Positions 1 to 8,362 are shown, numbered from the stretch's first letter. The stretch: 64,000 bases of DNA from CAYNZV01 sp965217095 (GCA_965217095.1 OZ244235.1:372001-436000), one strand, 5' to 3'. A program made the numbers and translations. Notes: generated by a model from the letters alone, not told the origin.

Positions 1-1808
1 TGACGTACGAGAGACAGGATGTCTTCTTCAAGGATTCCATTGGAGATTGCGTCGGAAACGATGTGGTGGACACACATGCACAGAACATTTTCCACGTGGG
101 TCGGCGTTTTGAAATACAGCAGTACGAACAGAGGGCCCGTATGGAGATCGATGACCGACTTCGCCTTCTCCGGGGCGCTGTCCAGAATGTCCGACGAGTC
201 CACATGACCGCTGCCGGAAAGGTCGATCCACTGTGAACACATGGAGTCGCTCGAGGATTCACAGAACGCGGGGCGCTGGTCCTCGAAATTCCGGGGGAAT
301 CGAAGCCGAAGCGCATCATGGTGGACCAGCAGTCGATTGGCGACCTTCTCAAGCTGATCGGATGTGAGATCGTGAACCGTCGCAATGTGGAATCTCACCG
401 CACCTTCGCGTCCGTAGCTTGGGCCGCCCTCCGAAATACCCTTGTACTGTAGGGGAAGAAAGGGCATCGAGCCGGTCTCCGGCTCTCGATCGGTGTGGTT
501 GCCAGCTTTCATTGCGGTAACAGCTGCCAATTCCTCGATGGTTTGATGCTGGTATATCTGCCCTGCTTCGAACGCCAAGCCGGCCTTGTGCATTTGTGCC
601 AGGATCTTCATTCCGAGCAGTGAGTCGCCCCCAAGCTCGAAAAAGTTGTCCCGAATACCCACATTCTCCATCCCCAGCACGTCCTCCCAAATTCTCACGA
701 GGCATATCTCGATTGCCGATCGAGGTGCGACATAACCTGCCTCATGTCGGGTAACGGATGAAACTGTGTGCATCTCCTGCTCTTCACGTGCGGCCGGTCT
801 TGCCGTATCGCTCCTTACGCGGGATCTATCGCGGTCGACAAGCAGGATGAGTTTTTCGGCTATCTGTTGCTCGGTTGCTGAAACATCGAGAATTCGCGTG
901 GAGATTCGATTCAGCAAGGCACGATCGTCGACAGTCAATGAGTATTTGATCATCAGACTGCGAACCAGTTGCCATGAGCGACCCGCATTTTGGAAGTCGC
1001 TCAATATTTCAGATATCTCTCGCAGATCAAATCGTGCTTCGAAAAAACGTAACAACGATGCAAACTGAATACGGCCCTGGGAAATTCGACGGAGATTGTA
1101 GAAAAGCGGCACCCAGTACCAATTCTGATGCCCATGTACCTCGGCTTTGATGTCCATGCTGCCGATCTCCCGAGCAAAGGAAGCCATCATCTCCAACCGC
1201 TGCCCGGATCGATCATGAAACCGTAAAGCAGCCTCCCGGAGAATCGGTCGCCAATCCAAGTTCGCCCCAACGTTGCCAGTGGTAAAAATGGCGTGAGGAC
1301 CGGACCAATTAACCAGCCCTTTGAGCGGCAAGGTGTGCACAACACCTTCCTTCTGAGATCCTTCTGGCCGCACATCCGTTGCTCGATAGAGCAGGACCTG
1401 TCGGCGACGGTCAAATCCAAGGACCAGCGCGAACTGCGGGGTCGAACCCGGATCGGCCACGGAACGGTTGCTTCGCCTGAGAACGATAGGACGTCCGCCA
1501 CAGATCTCCTCCAAGGCGAGCGCAAACAGAGCGGTCCCGACCGGTTTCGTTACAAATGATACCCTTACACCATGGTGAGTCTCCAACAGATCCAAGGCAG
1601 GAGATATCTCCGCATTGAGGCGGGGCCCCACCAACTCACTTGAGCCCGGTTTGAAATCGAAGCTCCAGGATGATGCGAACATCACTTCGTACGGGCGTCC
1701 CAACCAGGAAATCACAGACGCCAGGATGTCCTCGACACAATCTCTGGCCGTCGGGTCAGTTATCAACTGAATGTTCAGAAATTTTCGATTTGGGCTTACG
1801 GGGAGCAC
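1..1808 (-). CDS. BtrH-like / PCP / condensation NRPS-type protein (partial, 3' end beyond left edge)
   Basis: The frame is open from a GTG at 1808 to the window edge (about 602 codons). The start lies 2 bp after the carrier-protein stop, with GGAG 8 bases upstream. Residues 1 to about 330 resemble the butirosin protein BtrH N-terminal domain and its DUF4872 partner: Cys24 in an RDCVEDILASV segment, then YEVMFASSWSF. A peptidyl-carrier domain follows, with FFELGGDSL and phosphopantetheine Ser396. A condensation domain begins around residue 455 and reaches its active site HHIVSDA at 581-587 (consensus HHxxxDG, here Ala for Gly) just before the edge. No adenylation domain lies before the carrier. 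By family knowledge, BtrH moves an acyl group from a carrier protein to an acceptor; the carrier gene directly upstream fits that. The PCP and C calls are firm and the BtrH call is tentative. The product is unknown. Confidence 0.8.
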   Translation of the reverse strand, partial: MLPVSPNRKFLNIQLITDPTARDCVEDILASVISWLGRPYEVMFASSWSFDFKPGSSELVGPRLNAEISPALDLLETHHGVRVSFVTKPVGTALFALALEEICGGRPIVLRRSNRSVADPGSTPQFALVLGFDRRRQVLLYRATDVRPEGSQKEGVVHTLPLKGLVNWSGPHAIFTTGNVGANLDWRPILREAALRFHDRSGQRLEMMASFAREIGSMDIKAEVHGHQNWYWVPLFYNLRRISQGRIQFASLLRFFEARFDLREISEILSDFQNAGRSWQLVRSLMIKYSLTVDDRALLNRISTRILDVSATEQQIAEKLILLVDRDRSRVRSDTARPAAREEQEMHTVSSVTRHEAGYVAPRSAIEICLVRIWEDVLGMENVGIRDNFFELGGDSLLGMKILAQMHKAGLAFEAGQIYQHQTIEELAAVTAMKAGNHTDREPETGSMPFLPLQYKGISEGGPSYGREGAVRFHIATVHDLTSDQLEKVANRLLVHHDALRLRFPRNFEDQRPAFCESSSDSMCSQWIDLSGSGHVDSSDILDSAPEKAKSVIDLHTGPLFVLLYFKTPTHVENVLCMCVHHIVSDAISNGILEEDILSLVR

Positions 1809-1810
1809 GG

Positions 1811-2089
1811 CTACTTCTCCGTCGTCGATTCCTTTAATAGTGGAATGAGCAACATCGCAATTGAATTTACGGATTCGAAATTCTCGATTCGGATCAGTTC
1901 GTCATTGAACTCAACCTCGAATTCGTTTTCAAGGGCGACGATGAGCTCCATCATGGCGACAGAGTCTACTCCCAATCCCTTTTCAAAAAGGATTTCGTCG
2001 TCTGTTATCTGGTCCGGCTCGATTTCGAGTTTTAGAGCCGCTACAATGGTCTTCCTAGCTCGAGGTTTTACGCTGCTGTCGTCAAACAT
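1811..2089 (-). CDS. Acyl/peptidyl carrier protein
   Basis: This 92-residue protein has the carrier-protein signature LGVDSVAMMEL; Ser43 would carry the 4'-phosphopantetheine arm. The ATG at 2089 lies inside the end of the subtilisin-DUF1611 gene (22-bp overlap), with GAGG 5 bases upstream, and its stop is 2 bp from the GTG of the next gene. It should therefore be co-translated with both. It is more acidic and longer at the N-terminus than fatty-acid AcpP, and its operon position suggests a dedicated carrier that holds an activated acyl or amino acid for the BtrH-like protein downstream. The substrate cannot be read from the sequence. Confidence 0.88.
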   Translation of the reverse strand: MFDDSSVKPRARKTIVAALKLEIEPDQITDDEILFEKGLGVDSVAMMELIVALENEFEVEFNDELIRIENFESVNSIAMLLIPLLKESTTEK

Positions 2090-4011
2090 GGATCCTCAAG
2101 CCCAGTTCCCGTGAAATACTCTACTATCGCCTCTGACATACCGCGTTGGCCGTGTCCATCCGAAATTCCAAAGGCAGGAAGCGAGAAGCTATCCTCCAAA
2201 TTTCGCAGTCGATCCGATACCTCTGTCGCGCTCAACTGTCGGGGTTTTATCCACGTGCGACCGTACGCAGTCTGAACACTCTTCTCCTTGTCACTCATGG
2301 CCAAAAGCACGGTCGGGGCCTTGGCCCGGGCCTTGATGGCGGCTATGGTGTCGCGTATGTAGGAATGAGAGTCGACGGAGTTCACAACGAGCACGCAGCC
2401 ATCTGGTTTGATACCGAAAAGAAAGGCGATGGATGCGAGGGTATGTGTGTCAGGAAGGCTGATATTGTACGGAATCGTACCGGATTGCGAGCCGGCGATG
2501 AGGATATCAGGTTTACCAAGGTGCGCTATCTCCCGCATTTTGAAGTCGAGAAAGGGCGCAAAGAACTGCACTGGAATCGCCAGGGGAGAGGCGTAGCCCA
2601 TTGGAAATGTGGCGTCGAAACCGAAGAGCTCGCTGTGATGCTCGGTGCCCAGCTGCCCCACCCTATATCCCATACTCAACAGGGATCTGCGCAGCGCCAA
2701 CTGCACCGTGAATTTGCCCTGTTGGGGACCGGTGCCGCACACGGCCAGCACAGGGATCTGCACCTGATCATATCTGTTGGGATCCTCGATGGCAGTTTGC
2801 ACCGCGTCGGGGGCAACCCAGGGATAGGTGATTTTCAGATTTTTCCCCTGCGCCGAACGGTGCAGGTCCTCGTAATCCCCAGTCGGGAGTGGGAGGAAGC
2901 TGAATACATTCAGGCCGTGGTCCAGCGCAGTCTGAACTGATTCACGCAGGACGTCGCGTCCTGAAATGCGCCCCAGCTCGTCGACATAACCCAGAATCAA
3001 GGTGTCCGCGTCCTTTAAGGCATCGCTGAGTCGCGATACGATGCGCACACCCGTAGGTTCGACACCGATCGCCGCACCCGCATCCTTTCCCACGAGGCCC
3101 TTGCCCGCGGGATCGGCGACCCCTGTAACCTCGAAGTCGATCAACTCGGGATAACGCACGAAAGCGTGCATCTCCTTGTTATATGGATAAAGCGCAGCTT
3201 TCCGAGGTTGAAGCTCTACGCGAACCGGATGGATCTGTCTTCCGATTCTTCTGGCGCCGAGCCTGGGTTCTGTTTCTTCCCCCTCTGATACGAAGCCGTC
3301 TTCCGGGGTCGCATTTCTTGCCAGCACCTCGCGGACCTTGTTCAGGTCGCAGTAGGGATGGGCCTGGCGTACTAAGGAGACCATTCCCGAAACATGGGCG
3401 GCCGCATAGCTCGTCCCCCGTACGAGCAGTTCCCGCGAGCTCAACCAGCAGACCCGCTGCAGGTCTCCATGGGCTACACATTCAATGCGGTTCAACGGTC
3501 GATAGCGGTATGCCTTTGGATCGGCAAATCGACCTGAGGTGACGCCTATGACATTCGAGAACACGGCTGGGTAACTCTCCCGTTCTTCATTGTTGTGAGC
3601 TGCGACGATCAGTACCTCACTATTCAACGCTTCTTGACAGGCATCGAAAAGGACATCCCGGAAACATAAATCGGTCGTCCCAAGGCTGAGATTCACGACA
3701 TCGATCTGTTGTTCGATACACCACCGTATCGCGGCAACCAGATTGTGTCCGTGGCTTTGCAGTGACGTGTCGAATATTCGAACTGATACAAGGTCCGTTT
3801 CGGGAGCCCTTCTCCTTACGATTCCTGCGCAAGCGGTGCCGTGACCCACGAGGTCGTCGAAGTCGTCGGATTCGACGACTTTGCAGGCGTGATATCTGAG
3901 TCTGACTCCAGATGGGGCCCTATCGATTTTAGGATGGGAGAAGTCGACGCCGCTATCGACTATCGCGACTCTGGTGCCGGCACCGGTGAGATGATCAAAG
4001 GCGTTGGACAT
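2068..4011 (-). CDS. Subtilisin-like S8 protease fused to a DUF1611 (DgcN-like) domain
   Basis: This is a 647-residue protein. The N-terminal half is a peptidase S8 domain with the complete triad: Asp19 in IVDSGVD, His57 in GHGTACAG and Ser201 in GTSYAAAHVSG, plus oxyanion-hole Asn140/141. No signal peptide is visible, so it is probably cytosolic. Residues about 275-640 resemble DUF1611, the family of D-glutamate N-acetyltransferase DgcN, with a P-loop-like GTGPQQGK at 426-433 and DILIAGSQSGTIPY further on. I chose the ATG at 4011: it sits 2 bp after the CPBP stop with GGAA upstream, whereas the longer frame from 4116 would overlap that gene by about 100 bp. It may process the peptide encoded at 4902-5261, because the exporter lacks a peptidase domain. 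I know no characterised protein with this domain pair. Confidence 0.8.
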   Translation of the reverse strand: MSNAFDHLTGAGTRVAIVDSGVDFSHPKIDRAPSGVRLRYHACKVVESDDFDDLVGHGTACAGIVRRRAPETDLVSVRIFDTSLQSHGHNLVAAIRWCIEQQIDVVNLSLGTTDLCFRDVLFDACQEALNSEVLIVAAHNNEERESYPAVFSNVIGVTSGRFADPKAYRYRPLNRIECVAHGDLQRVCWLSSRELLVRGTSYAAAHVSGMVSLVRQAHPYCDLNKVREVLARNATPEDGFVSEGEETEPRLGARRIGRQIHPVRVELQPRKAALYPYNKEMHAFVRYPELIDFEVTGVADPAGKGLVGKDAGAAIGVEPTGVRIVSRLSDALKDADTLILGYVDELGRISGRDVLRESVQTALDHGLNVFSFLPLPTGDYEDLHRSAQGKNLKITYPWVAPDAVQTAIEDPNRYDQVQIPVLAVCGTGPQQGKFTVQLALRRSLLSMGYRVGQLGTEHHSELFGFDATFPMGYASPLAIPVQFFAPFLDFKMREIAHLGKPDILIAGSQSGTIPYNISLPDTHTLASIAFLFGIKPDGCVLVVNSVDSHSYIRDTIAAIKARAKAPTVLLAMSDKEKSVQTAYGRTWIKPRQLSATEVSDRLRNLEDSFSLPAFGISDGHGQRGMSEAIVEYFTGTGLEDPCLTTAA

Positions 4012-4013
4012 CG

Positions 4014-4763
4014 CTAGTTTCCAGGCCAATCGTCTGGTAGGGGAAAATCGACCAGGTACCCGACTATCACACCGAGGAACTCCATGCCGTTGACGACGCC
4101 ATGAGCCAGTACGCACAGCATGAGTTTCCCCGTCCTCTCGTAGATAAAAGCTGCAAAAAGCGAGAAAGAGACGATGAGGATCAGGTGTGCGTTCGATAGA
4201 CCCGTAGTTGCGTGAAGGAAAAGATTCGGAAGGGAAGGCGTGTGGAAGATCGTGAACAGGAAGGTCGATCCCAAGTACGCCATGAGGCGACTCCTGCTAT
4301 AGTTGAACAACGCGACGAAGGCGATACCTCGGAAAATGACCTCTTCTATCACAGGCCAGAGCACTGAGTGTACCAGGAGGCCCGCCAAAAAAAACAAGAT
4401 GTAGTCTACATCTGGAAGTAACCTTCCGTATGGAACGCTAGCATAAAACTGGAAGAAACCGAATAAGGTTGCAAAGGAGATGCAAACCAGTAGCTCCGAG
4501 GGCAGTAGGGCTTTTACTTGCAAGAAGGAAACGATGGAGATCTTGCCGACCAGTTTCAGGGTAATCGCAACTGCTGCGAGTACCGCAATATAGATAAGGG
4601 CCATCTCAAGACTGTGCTTGACGGTTACCACGTTGTTTGGGAATCCCATTCTGAACGAAGCGTCAAGAATTAGGTGCGGCGCGAAGAATAAAACCACTAG
4701 CAGCGCCATCCCTCGAATGCAGGATACCTCTACATCTTTTGGCCAACTTACATTTGACACCAT
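4014..4763 (-). CDS. CPBP-family intramembrane metalloprotease
   Basis: A 249-residue membrane protein with about seven hydrophobic segments and the three CPBP (Abi/Rce1-like) motifs: EEVIFRG at 140-146, His174 in FHTPS, and HGVVNG at 221-226. These are the glutamate and histidine/asparagine residues of the active site. The ATG at 4763 is preferred over 4814 because GAGAG lies 8 bases upstream. Bacterial members are often linked to peptide or bacteriocin loci, where they cleave leaders or give immunity. Its place between the putative precursor gene and the cytosolic subtilisin suggests one of these roles here. The substrate is unknown. Confidence 0.85.
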   Translation of the reverse strand: MVSNVSWPKDVEVSCIRGMALLVVLFFAPHLILDASFRMGFPNNVVTVKHSLEMALIYIAVLAAVAITLKLVGKISIVSFLQVKALLPSELLVCISFATLFGFFQFYASVPYGRLLPDVDYILFFLAGLLVHSVLWPVIEEVIFRGIAFVALFNYSRSRLMAYLGSTFLFTIFHTPSLPNLFLHATTGLSNAHLILIVSFSLFAAFIYERTGKLMLCVLAHGVVNGMEFLGVIVGYLVDFPLPDDWPGN

Positions 4764-4834
4764 TCGTATTCTCTCACGGCAGTTGGGTGTTCTCAGAAAT
4801 CGAGCTGAACCCACTACGGCACTGTCGACAACCT

Positions 4835-4877
4835 AAGACTGACCTCGAGGAGCTTCGACACCGGTTCAATCAGTCTT
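4835..4877 (-). other. Intergenic stem-loop after the precursor gene
   Basis: AAGACTGA at 4835-4842 and TCAGTCTT at 4870-4877 form a perfect 8-bp inverted repeat with a 27-base loop, 25 bases past the stop of the putative precursor gene. There is no long T-run on the minus strand after it, so it looks more like a partial attenuator, processing site or 3' stabiliser than a full terminator. Such stem-loops often follow precursor-peptide genes and keep their transcript more abundant than that of the downstream enzymes. Confidence 0.5.
4841..4854. repeat. 14-bp inverted repeat, copy downstream of the precursor gene
   Basis: GACCTCGAGGAGCT here is the exact reverse complement of 5290-5303. The two copies bracket the putative precursor gene, one in each adjoining intergenic gap. 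Imperfect similarity continues outward to ACCGG. The copy overlaps the loop side of the 4835-4877 stem-loop, so in the transcript the two structures would compete. Confidence 0.7.
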
Positions 4878-4901
4878 CAATGAGCCAGAAGGGTACTGCG
4901 A

Positions 4902-5261
4902 TTAGCGCCGGGTTTCGTCGGCCACAGCACTATAGGTCCCTATCCCGTTTATTGAGCTATCTGGACCTGCGGATGGACCTTGGCTTGTCGTGGACGGAGC
5001 TATGCTTACTCCGACACTTACCGGCAGAGGTCCCGAAAAAGTAGCACTCGTTGGAGTGATCTTGATTGGCGAAGTGACTGTGTAGTGAGCGCTAACGGCA
5101 CCTACGCTAAAGGTGTCAGTAGCCACCGTCCCACCGCTGAAGATGCTGTCAGCCAGCGCTCTCATCGAGCCCAGGAATCCCCCATCCTCAGATCCATAGG
5201 CACTAACCAAGCCGTCCATTCCACTATACGACTTCGGCTTTCGTTTGATCAATGTTCTCAT
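4902..5261 (-). CDS. Putative precursor peptide of the exporter/protease operon
   Basis: A 119-residue protein of no family I recognise. The ATG at 5261 has an excellent ribosome-binding site (AAAGGAGAG, 4 bases before ATG), so it is a real gene. The first 10 residues are basic (MRTLIKRKPK). A Gly/Asp-rich segment follows (SEDGGFLGSMRALADSIFSGG), then about 70 residues rich in Ser, Thr, Val, Gly and Pro. It contains about 20 Ser and 13 Thr and no Cys or Trp, so it is not a lanthipeptide or cysteine-bridged bacteriocin. It has no Sec signal peptide. It lies between the exporter gene and a CPBP protease gene, where precursor genes commonly sit. GG pairs at about residues 27-28 and 43-44 are possible cleavage points. 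A small surface or structural protein is the alternative. Confidence 0.62.
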   Translation of the reverse strand: MRTLIKRKPKSYSGMDGLVSAYGSEDGGFLGSMRALADSIFSGGTVATDTFSVGAVSAHYTVTSPIKITPTSATFSGPLPVSVGVSIAPSTTSQGPSAGPDSSINGIGTYSAVADETRR

Positions 5262-5289
5262 TGCTCTCTCCTTTGATGTGGTGCCGGTC

Positions 5290-5303
5290 AGCTCCTCGAG
5301 GTC
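5290..5303. repeat. 14-bp inverted repeat, copy upstream of the precursor gene
   Basis: AGCTCCTCGAGGTC is the reverse complement of 4841-4854. It lies 3 bp past the exporter stop codon and 29 bp before the precursor ribosome-binding site. In the minus-strand transcript the two copies could pair and loop out the whole precursor coding region. Confidence 0.7.
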
Positions 5304-5306
5304 TCC

Positions 5307-7022
5307 CTACAATGTTGCCGATAATCTGTTCATCCGTGAGTAGAACCCATCTTTGGTCATCAACTCCCCGTGATCGCCCCTCTCTACGATTCGTCCCCCA
5401 TCTATAACAGCGATCTCGTCCGCACTTCGAATCGTCGAAATCTTGTGGGCAATTACGATCAAGGTGCGATCTTTCTTGAGGTTGCCGAGTGCCTCTTGAG
5501 CGAGATATTCGGACTCCATATCGAGCGCTGACGTTGGTTCATCGAGGATAACGATGGGCGAATCGAGCAGTAGGACTCTCGCCAGTACCAGCCGCTGCCG
5601 CTCTCCCTCGGATAGCTGCACACCCTGTTCACCAACCCGGCTCGCGTAGCCGTCCGGGAGCGCAGCAATGGTATCGTGGATGTTGGCTTTGCGAGCTGCC
5701 TCTTTTACCGTGGATTCCGGCAACGGGCGCCCAAAGGTCAGATTCTCCAACACGGTACCATGGAAAATGTTATTTCCCTGTAGCGAGTAGGTGACGTTTT
5801 CTCTCAGAAACCTGAGACGGAGGTTGCGAACGTCTTCGCCGTCGATGGTAACAGTGCCGGATGTTGGATCGTAAAATCGTGGGACCAGCTTGGCCAGGGT
5901 CGATTTGCCCGTTCCACTTCTACCAACGAGGGCAACTGTCGATCCGGCCGGTACGGTGAGGCCAATCTCCTGCAGAATCATCGCCCTGCCATCGTAGGAG
6001 AAGCTCACTCCCTCAAAGCAAATCTCTCCATGCACTCTTCCCAACCGTTTCTGGTTGGGCTGGTCGAATATGGTTGGCCGCAGGTCGTAGAGCTCGAGAA
6101 ACCGATTTATGTGGACCAGGGTTACTTCGACGCGTCCGAGAAGCCCAACGAGATTCCCTATGGGTCCGTAGAGGAATCCTACATAGCCGGAAAAGGCGAG
6201 ATACGAACCGAGCGAAAGATGGCCCTCCAGAACCTGGGTCCATCCGTAGATTCCATATGCAAACGTTCCACCGGCTCTTATGGTCGTTGCAAGGAAGTTC
6301 GTGCCTCCCTGCAACAGAGCCGACCGAAGCTGCAGGTCGGTCACCGCGCTCAGCAGATGGACCATTTTCCCATAGAAGCTCGATTCCAATCCCAACGCTT
6401 GCACTGATCGGATACCATTGAGCGATTCATATTGTCGCGCATTCAATTCAGCTGATCGTTGAGCCAGTCGCTCGGACAGACTCTTGAAGTATTTTCTCGT
6501 GGTTATCACGAGGATCGTGTCGAGCGGCAGGACAGCAATGCTTACCAGCGCCAGCTTCCAATTGATCAACAGGAGGATCGGAGGGAAAATGAGGCACTGA
6601 AGCAGATTCATGACGAATGAGTTGACTATCTGTATAACACTTGTGATCGACTGGTACATGTCGTCGAATCTGGAGATGATAGCTCCGGTCTCCCGCTGGT
6701 CGAAGAATCCGAAGTCGAGGGACTGAATGTGTCGATAGAACCGGGATTGAAAATCGAGGCCCATGTGAACGCCTACATACTGTCCGAAGTATCCACTCAA
6801 AAGGTTGGTGAGTCCGAGCGCCATCGTTATAACCGAGCCCAGGATCAGGATACACCAGAGGAGTGATTGGTCACCTTGCGGATAGACCTCGTCTACTAGG
6901 ACCTTGGTCATGTACGGTCCCGGCAGCTGCAGCATCATGATCAATATTCCAACGACGAGTGATTGACCGAGGTAGCGCCAGTATGGCTTCAACAGCGACA
7001 TCATGCGAAACAGATTGCTCAT
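5307..7022 (-). CDS. ABC exporter (fused permease and ATPase), no C39 peptidase domain
   Basis: A 571-residue half-transporter. A six-helix ABC transmembrane domain occupies residues about 15-310. The ATPase domain has Walker A GRSGTGKST near 366-374, a variant signature LSEGE near 469, Walker B IVILDEPTSALD near 488-499 and the H-loop IAHK. Its overall form matches peptide/bacteriocin exporters, but the N-terminal C39 leader peptidase is absent. The start ATG at 7022 overlaps the HlyD stop as ATGA, so the adaptor and exporter are translationally coupled. Export of the 4902-5261 product is inferred from position. Confidence 0.92.
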   Translation of the reverse strand: MSNLFRMMSLLKPYWRYLGQSLVVGILIMMLQLPGPYMTKVLVDEVYPQGDQSLLWCILILGSVITMALGLTNLLSGYFGQYVGVHMGLDFQSRFYRHIQSLDFGFFDQRETGAIISRFDDMYQSITSVIQIVNSFVMNLLQCLIFPPILLLINWKLALVSIAVLPLDTILVITTRKYFKSLSERLAQRSAELNARQYESLNGIRSVQALGLESSFYGKMVHLLSAVTDLQLRSALLQGGTNFLATTIRAGGTFAYGIYGWTQVLEGHLSLGSYLAFSGYVGFLYGPIGNLVGLLGRVEVTLVHINRFLELYDLRPTIFDQPNQKRLGRVHGEICFEGVSFSYDGRAMILQEIGLTVPAGSTVALVGRSGTGKSTLAKLVPRFYDPTSGTVTIDGEDVRNLRLRFLRENVTYSLQGNNIFHGTVLENLTFGRPLPESTVKEAARKANIHDTIAALPDGYASRVGEQGVQLSEGERQRLVLARVLLLDSPIVILDEPTSALDMESEYLAQEALGNLKKDRTLIVIAHKISTIRSADEIAVIDGGRIVERGDHGELMTKDGFYSRMNRLSATL

Positions 7023-8278
7023 ACTGGGTCCAACAAGTGAAATTCGTTCTTCTGTTCCAGCTTCCCGCTGGCTTTCAGAAGCCGCTTCCACAAGATTCCC
7101 AGAATCCGGTTACGCTCCACGACGATGGATCCTTCTACGCGCATCCCGGGAGATAAATTGTATTTCGCAATTCCATCGGTAACATGTGGGTTCCGAATGC
7201 CAATTTTCACCGGATACCCTTCCGGTTCTCCTGCGACAGCGGGTCCAGGGACCGAAGGAACGTGGCTGACGGTTCCTTCGAATACCTTGAACTCCAGATG
7301 GGGGAAGGCGTTCACGTATAGAAGGGTTCGTTGGCCGGGCTTGACCCGGGGAATGTCGTGTTCAGCTATTCCAAGTTTGGCCTGCCAGTGGTTGAGCTTG
7401 GCGATCTCCAGAATGGTCTCTCCAGCTAACACGCGGTCGCCTACTCGCCGGTGCAAATCACCGGTGAGCACCACTCCGGCTATGCCCGCCGTTATCGTGC
7501 TCCGCTCGACTCTTCGTGTTATGTTTTCTAGCTCGTGACGCAGCTTTTCGCCCAATTTGCAAAGAGTTTCGAGTTCCTGGTTTCGACGATCGACGAAACC
7601 CAATCGTTTCTCTGCCAGGTCCACGTCAGCCATCGCCTTATCGAGCCGTGCCCGTCTCATCTGGACCGGAAAAAGTTTGTCCAGCGGTTTTCTGGCAAAC
7701 ATCGCTGCACCTCTCGAGCTCAATCTTTGCTCGACGAGTACATGTTCAAGTTCCATCCGTGCCTGAGCCAGGTCCGTAATCGCGCCCCGTAGATTCGCCT
7801 TTCCCACTCTGGTTTCCTGATTGATTTCCAGTTTCAGCTCAAGTCCGCGGCTTCGATTGATCTCCAAATCATTCTGTAATTTCTGGAGATCAGCGAGCTG
7901 TTCTGTGGTATCCAACACGACCACGGTGTCGGTCTCTGCAACAAGCTGGCCCTGCCTTGGTAGGAGTCTCTCAACGATTCCGCTGACGGGCGCTTTTACC
8001 CAATGGCGGTCAACGGGTTCTATCACACCTTTTCCTTCAACCGTAACGTTCATACCGAACTTCCAGCTCATTACGAGAGCGGAGATGACGAGAACGACCG
8101 CCAAAAGGATGATCAGTCCGAGAAAACAGCGGACGAACCGGAATCCCTTATTGCTGAGAACAATGCGGTGCTGATCCGGATCCTCTTCAGATATCACCAA
8201 TGTGCCAAGGTTTGTTAGAGAGTTTGTTGTGATTGACGATTCGTTCGCAGAATCATCGCAAAGACCGTACCCTTCCAC
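7019..8278 (-). CDS. HlyD-family membrane-fusion (adaptor) protein
   Basis: A 419-residue protein with a short cytoplasmic N-terminus, one transmembrane helix at about residues 48-72, and two half-lipoyl (barrel-sandwich) segments (VKAPVSGIVERLLPRQGQ and ITAGIAGVVLTGDLHRRVGD) around a helical hairpin. A C-terminal beta-barrel region follows. It joins an inner-membrane ABC exporter to an outer-membrane channel. It is the first gene of the operon. The GTG at 8278 has only a weak ribosome-binding site, so the true start may be slightly downstream. No outer-membrane TolC partner is visible in the window. Confidence 0.88.
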   Translation of the reverse strand: MEGYGLCDDSANESSITTNSLTNLGTLVISEEDPDQHRIVLSNKGFRFVRCFLGLIILLAVVLVISALVMSWKFGMNVTVEGKGVIEPVDRHWVKAPVSGIVERLLPRQGQLVAETDTVVVLDTTEQLADLQKLQNDLEINRSRGLELKLEINQETRVGKANLRGAITDLAQARMELEHVLVEQRLSSRGAAMFARKPLDKLFPVQMRRARLDKAMADVDLAEKRLGFVDRRNQELETLCKLGEKLRHELENITRRVERSTITAGIAGVVLTGDLHRRVGDRVLAGETILEIAKLNHWQAKLGIAEHDIPRVKPGQRTLLYVNAFPHLEFKVFEGTVSHVPSVPGPAVAGEPEGYPVKIGIRNPHVTDGIAKYNLSPGMRVEGSIVVERNRILGILWKRLLKASGKLEQKNEFHLLDPV

Positions 8279-8362
8279 CGTCGTAAACCAGATATGTGGA
8301 GGTTCTCAGAGGCGGCACGCCGGCCGATGGAGCGATTCTGATCTGAGGCGCTTCGCAAGTCG

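Noticed and set aside
2146..2940. A 264-codon plus-strand frame inside the S8-DUF1611 gene
   Set aside because: The minus-strand protein is continuous through both domains with overlapping neighbours; the plus-strand frame is an antisense shadow.
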